From Gemmatimonadota bacterium (GTDB lineage Bacteria; Gemmatimonadota; Gemmatimonadetes; Longimicrobiales; Gaopeijiaceae): 64,000 nucleotides of DNA. Each line of letters starts with the position of its first letter. The stretch's first letter is position 1. The notes under the pieces were generated by a model, which saw only the letters and a program-made list of their open reading frames with translations, was not told where the DNA came from and ran no database searches. Location: NCBI GenBank assembly GCA_041390105.1, contig JAWKQO010000001.1:2082795-2146794 (forward strand). The letters run 5' to 3'. Positions 60,650-64,000 of this stretch are shown here, piece by piece. The position numbers and the translations under genes are program-made.

Positions 60650-60852
60650 GCAGCGGAGAAGGAGATGGTCATTAGGTCCGGGTCGGCCTCATCGTGCTCC
60701 AGCCGGTCAGCCAAGACCCGCAGTGCAAGGGCCTGCGCCTTGGCGCGAGCCTCAGCCTCGGTGACTCCGTAGGCAAGGACTCCCGGCAGTGACGGCACCT
60801 CCGCGATCCAGCGGCCGTCCTCTTCCAACTCCACTTCGATAATCAGCGTCAT
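60646..60852 (-). CDS. hicB: HicB-type antitoxin
   Basis: A 68-aa HicB-fold protein: MTLIIEVELEEDGRWIAEVPSLPGVLAYGVTEAEARAKAQALALRVLADRLEHDE. This short form lacks a separate DNA-binding domain. It should bind and neutralise HicA, an mRNA interferase. It precedes hicA with a GTGA overlap. In a cassette setting, TA pairs commonly stabilise the array. Confidence 0.85.
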   Translation of the reverse strand: MTLIIEVELEEDGRWIAEVPSLPGVLAYGVTEAEARAKAQALALRVLADRLEHDEADPDLMTISFSAA

Positions 60853-61070
60853 TTCCGCGGTCCACTCAGGGGCACCTCAATCTATGCCCAGCTCGGTACC
60901 TCCTGATACCCTCTCGATGGGTTCCTGCGGTCCAAGTCCCAGATGGTACTGCACTTATGCCCACACACGCTCAGGAGTCTGCTCCAGGCTCTTTGGGACC
61001 TAGCCTCCTCCGGCCTTTCCGCCCCATCCCTTTCACGGTCGGTCTCGCCCTCTGAGAAAAGGCGTGTCTC
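60853..61070. other. Gene-free spacer before hicB
   Basis: About 218 bp between the attC-like copy at 61071 and the hicB start. I see no open frame with family character and no clear RNA. It presumably holds the hicBA promoter. Confidence 0.5.
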
Positions 61071-61231
61071 TTAACGTCTCAGGGGTTGCCGAACCGGCCC
61101 GGCACCCACGTCCTGATGGCACGCTATGTCCAGATCGTCGTCTACCGCCAGGTCGAAACCCAAGACTTGAGGCCGGTTGGGACGGAGCGCCGTGCACAGC
61201 ACGGCGCGGAGCCGGCAACCTGCTTGTTAAC
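61071..61231 (+). repeat. Intact attC-like element (copy H)
   Basis: 161 bp of nested inverted repeats. Outer ends TTAAC (61071) and GTTAA (to 61230); next arms GGGGTTGCCG and CGGCAACC; next AACCGGCC and GGCCGGTT; and inside one arm a perfect 9-bp hairpin GCGCCGTGC/GCACGGCGC (61187-61207). The stop codon of the VRR-NUC gene lies in the GTTAA end, as in integron cassettes. Same design and length as the copy at 63779. Confidence 0.65.
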
Positions 61232-62468
61232 TGCCGTTCACCTTCCGGACAACGCGACATATTTCGCAGGGGAGAGCGTTCTCCCTTTCCACCAGCGCCC
61301 ATTCAAACCACCGCATCTGCTCGAGAGACAGCTTGTCGTTTGGCGACTTGACCTCAGAGAACCGATACCCGTTCTGTCCCAGCACCAGCAGGTCGGGCCA
61401 GCCCGGCTGACGGTTCCAGAAGTCTCGAATCGCCCATCTTACCATGGTCAGGATCACGTCGGACGGGATCGATGACAGGGCCGCCCGTGCCAGCTGCCTG
61501 GCATCTTCTTCCGCTACCCAGAGGTAGTCGCGCAGAGTCTCGGCTCCCGCTAAGCAACTCTCGAAGATTGTCTCAAGGTCCTCGGCCGCCTCTAGTTCAG
61601 CCAACCAAGCCTCGAACTCGGCCTCTCGACGGTCGTAGTAGGCGGCGCTGGCGAAGTCCCGGGGGAGAGGGAACTGGATCAGTTGAGTCGAGACGTCGGG
61701 TCGCCAGCCGACGGTCGAGCCTCTCATCACCATCTGGACTTCGGGATCGTCGAGATCTTGTATCACCGGCCATAACAAGACGGCCACCAGCATTGAGATC
61801 AGCTTCCGCTCACAGCGATACACGTCAAACCCGAGCGAACGGTAGTGCATCGCTGCCACATCCTCTGCGCTGCCCGTATCCGTAGAGTTGAGCCTCCATT
61901 TTCCCACCACGGCTTCGGCTCGCTGCTCACTCACATACTCGGCCTCGACCTCGATCTCAGGAACCGGGACCTCCGCAAGGAACTGGGCTGGGGTCCGCTC
62001 CGACATGTCGTATTTTGGCTCCACTTTGTGGCGCTGCTGCCAGACTCTTCTTGCTGCCTTCTTAAGTTCCTGTGTTTCCGCAGGGTAGTCGGCCTCGACC
62101 TGCATGATGCTTGCGATGCTAATTCCGAGCGGTCGACTCCATGTAAGGAGACTCTCGTAGTATGTCTTCGTGATCTCGCGCCAATAGTACCGCTGCACCT
62201 TTCCCTTTTGGTTGTAGATCGCTGCCCGTGGGCTCAACGGCTCGGGCTCACCCCGACATGCGTAACAAATGGCCTTCGCAAAGCCGACCACCGGGTAGGG
62301 GCGACGTGTCCCAAACTCGCGTGCAGAACGGGTTTGATGGGGAAGGAAGGTAATGGCCAACTCCAATTCGCACTCACACATGACGACATCTCCGCAATCC
62401 TCACAGAGGTACTTGCGGAACGTATCGTACTCGTTCAGGCACCGTCGATTGGCGTGTCTACACTCCAC
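61227..62468 (-). CDS. Zinc-finger VRR-NUC-type nuclease
   Basis: A 413-aa protein. The N-terminus has cysteines at 3, 10, 22, 25, 31, 33, 68 and 71 (LCEDC, CECE, CYAC), suggesting zinc binding. The C-terminal domain has the VRR-NUC pattern GWPDLLVL (D359), then SEVKSPNDKLSLEQMRWF with E372 and K374, as in FAN1-type nucleases and restriction-like enzymes. The middle (about 80-320) is unrecognised. Base composition is visibly lower in GC than the neighbours, suggesting transfer. GTG start. Its TAA falls in the outer end of the attC-like element. Role could be DNA repair or defence; inferred only. Confidence 0.72.
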   Translation of the reverse strand: MECRHANRRCLNEYDTFRKYLCEDCGDVVMCECELELAITFLPHQTRSAREFGTRRPYPVVGFAKAICYACRGEPEPLSPRAAIYNQKGKVQRYYWREITKTYYESLLTWSRPLGISIASIMQVEADYPAETQELKKAARRVWQQRHKVEPKYDMSERTPAQFLAEVPVPEIEVEAEYVSEQRAEAVVGKWRLNSTDTGSAEDVAAMHYRSLGFDVYRCERKLISMLVAVLLWPVIQDLDDPEVQMVMRGSTVGWRPDVSTQLIQFPLPRDFASAAYYDRREAEFEAWLAELEAAEDLETIFESCLAGAETLRDYLWVAEEDARQLARAALSSIPSDVILTMVRWAIRDFWNRQPGWPDLLVLGQNGYRFSEVKSPNDKLSLEQMRWFEWALVERENALPCEICRVVRKVNGS

Positions 62469-62545
62469 TGTCCACCGTGGCCGGAGAATGGCAGTTAACT
62501 CGTTTTATCTGCTGTTGACCCTCGGACGGCTCACATCTCCCCTAG

Positions 62546-63751
62546 TTACTCGGCACCCTCCAGCACGTAGACTACGACGTACTCGACCCCTATCTCGTCG
62601 CGCTCAACTCCAACCACGTGGCGCGGCCCCACTTGCATGACTGCAAGGCCTGGGGGTGTCTCAACCCTGGCCAATACCCGACCACTCGCGTCGTGAATCG
62701 TCCACCGCTGTCGCCGACCAGCTTCCCACTCTTGGTGATAGTCACGAATCCAGATTCGCTGTGCGGTCACGTCCGTGAGCAGTCGGTCAAATGGAGAGGC
62801 GCCTCGCCCGTCTGGCACCACGCCGAGGAGACCCTCCGCGCCGGCCCGGGCCATTGCTTCCGGGACGCCCCGAGTCACCGCTAGCTGCGTCGCATTTGCT
62901 CCGTACTCTCGCCGGAGAGACGCCGACAAGGGCCGAGCCACGACATCCGTGCGACGGACTCGCCCGTGCAGGACTCCCCCCAGGTCACGCAATACCACCT
63001 CAAGGCCGCCGTCTTCGACCATGACGACGTCATCCCCTGCCGCTCCGACCAGGGTTGCGTTGCCAAACGGGAGCCCAAGCTGCCGAGTGGCGGTTGGCTT
63101 TCCGTCCACGTAGGAGACCCACGTAACGGCCTCCCGACCGGGTCCACGCAGCACAGTGTCCACCAGGGCATGGGCGGGGTCGGCCACCATGACAGTGATC
63201 GAGTCGCGGGTCAGGTTGTACTCAAGCCCGCCGAAGTTGACTGCCGGCCTCTCTTCAGCGACGAGAAGGCGGGTGCCACCCATCGGAGCCAGTGTCACCG
63301 CTCCGACCAGCTCCATATGCCGCGTTTGCTGCACCGAGCCATCCGGCCCAAACCAAGTCAGTCGTTGGTTTCTGGCGTCGTACAAGACGACGGCGTCTTG
63401 AGCGGTCACGGCTCCACTGGTAACCCACAGGAGCTCACCCGGCCCCTCGCCAGCGCCTCCCGTCCGCAACGCGAAACTCCCATCCCCGTTGAACCACCGC
63501 ACTTCGGACGATCCACCATCGACGGCCAGGACTCTACCGTCAGAGAGCCGGGCAGCGTAGGCGACGCGAGACAACTCGTACTCCGGAGGACCGTCCACAG
63601 TCCCAATACGTACGACCGGCGCAACGGACAACGACCATTCAGGGTAAGGCGGAGTTGTCTCCGCTACTTGGATCCCGTGCTGACCTGTGTCCCCGCCGCC
63701 ACCCTTACAGGCGCAAGCGATCAGAAGGGCAACGACTGCGGTCCGCTGCAT
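62546..63751 (-). CDS. Beta-propeller lipoprotein (copy 2)
   Basis: A 401-aa lipoprotein (lipobox IACAC near residue 14) and close paralogue of the propeller at 55395: shared AARLSDGRVLAVDGGSSEVRWF, GGAGEGPGELLWVTSGAVT, LLVAEERPAVNFGGLEYNLTRD and HHEWEAG-like DYHQEWEAG. I place the start at the ATG at 63751, aligned with the paralogue; a TTG at 63772 is possible. GC is a little lower than in the paralogue. First gene of a two-gene unit with the VRR-NUC gene. Confidence 0.8.
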   Translation of the reverse strand: MQRTAVVALLIACACKGGGGDTGQHGIQVAETTPPYPEWSLSVAPVVRIGTVDGPPEYELSRVAYAARLSDGRVLAVDGGSSEVRWFNGDGSFALRTGGAGEGPGELLWVTSGAVTAQDAVVLYDARNQRLTWFGPDGSVQQTRHMELVGAVTLAPMGGTRLLVAEERPAVNFGGLEYNLTRDSITVMVADPAHALVDTVLRGPGREAVTWVSYVDGKPTATRQLGLPFGNATLVGAAGDDVVMVEDGGLEVVLRDLGGVLHGRVRRTDVVARPLSASLRREYGANATQLAVTRGVPEAMARAGAEGLLGVVPDGRGASPFDRLLTDVTAQRIWIRDYHQEWEAGRRQRWTIHDASGRVLARVETPPGLAVMQVGPRHVVGVERDEIGVEYVVVYVLEGAE

Positions 63752-63778
63752 GGTTGGGCTATGATCCGTCAATTGCAG

Positions 63779-63940
63779 ATAACGTTTCGGGGTTTCCGAA
63801 CCGGCCCCGGCTGCTCCCGTCTCTGGTCACCCTACGCCCGGGCCAGCCTAGCCGCCAGGGACGGCACCCCGGCTGGGCGGGCCGGTTGGGTCGGAGCGAC
63901 GCACGTCAGGGCGGCGCGGAGCCGGAAACCCGTGTGTTAT
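63779..63940 (+). repeat. Intact attC-like element (copy I)
   Basis: 162 bp. Outer ends ATAAC (63779) and GTTAT (to 63940); arms GGGGTTTCCG and CGGAAACCC; arms AACCGGCCC and GGGCCGGTT; core GGTCACCCTACGCCCGG...CTAGCCGCCAGGGACGG at 63825-63864. The arms differ from copy H by compensating changes, so folding, not sequence, is conserved. It lies 28 bp before the propeller start. Confidence 0.65.
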
Positions 63941-64000
63941 GGGTTGTGGGGGTCCGACCCATAGACCTCGTTTACACCTGAGTCAACAGACATGGTTTAC

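Noticed and set aside
52945..63940. CRISPR array as an explanation for the repeats
   Set aside because: The repeats are long, 1-2 kb apart, imperfect and flank genes; no short direct repeats with unique spacers are present.
52250..64000. Prophage or transposon as an explanation for the region
   Set aside because: No phage structural, integrase or transposase gene is visible within it.

Overview
The window is high-GC bacterial DNA with dense, mostly minus-strand coding. The gene content (three DUF5916 outer-membrane proteins, TolB-propeller amidohydrolase fusions, several beta-propeller lipoproteins, many lipobox-bearing proteins, ECF sigma factor, MATE pump) suggests a soil- or sediment-type Gemmatimonadota or a close relative. 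That assignment is inference from gene families. I saw no rRNA, tRNA, CRISPR array, transposase or phage structural gene.

Layout. 1-474 is an Lrp/AsnC regulator. 459-8235 is a minus-strand maltodextrin operon: malQ, MFS sugar transporter, lipoprotein alpha-amylase, pullulanase-like enzyme. 8292-11408 holds a metallo-beta-lactamase-fold hydrolase, an OmpA-like protein and an ArsR-SRPBCC pair with a perfect palindromic operator over the arsR start. 11470-20723 holds three DUF5916 outer-membrane proteins, an SDR and a lipoprotein M14 peptidase fused by stop/start overlap to the third DUF5916 gene. 20894-34042 is a mixed block: PKD lipoprotein, MATE pump with a leader peptide and terminator in front of it, two membrane class III cyclases, two methyltransferases, FG-GAP protein, pentapeptide-like protein and small enzymes. 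34083-44997 is a secreted hydrolase block: sulfatase, D-aminoacylase, a 1519-aa triple-domain hydrolase, S33 peptidase, SnoaL lipoprotein and M24 peptidase. 45140-46896 is an ECF41 sigma factor with its alpha/beta hydrolase and a matching upstream promoter. 47067-52212 holds PaiB, NTF2-like, DHFR-like, YbjQ, a lipoprotein and an FAD monooxygenase.

The most unusual part is about 52.25-63.94 kb. It is a run of one- or two-gene units, nearly all on the minus strand, separated by related non-coding repeats in the same orientation. Two copies (61071-61231 and 63779-63940) are nearly equal in length and built of nested inverted repeats whose arms covary: outer TTAAC/GTTAA versus ATAAC/GTTAT, inner GGTTGCCG/CGGCAACC versus GGTTTCCG/CGGAAACC. 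Another copy carries a perfect RYYYAAC / GTTRRRY end. The units carry hicBA (hicA frameshifted), a small antitoxin with an in-frame stop, a ParB-like protein, DUF1801, VOC, DHFR-like and SRPBCC proteins, a zinc-finger VRR-NUC nuclease, and beta-propeller lipoproteins, two of them close paralogues. I read this as a chromosomal integron-like cassette array (attC-like sites) whose integrase, if any, lies outside the window. The cassette reading is inference; the repeats and their arrangement are seen directly.
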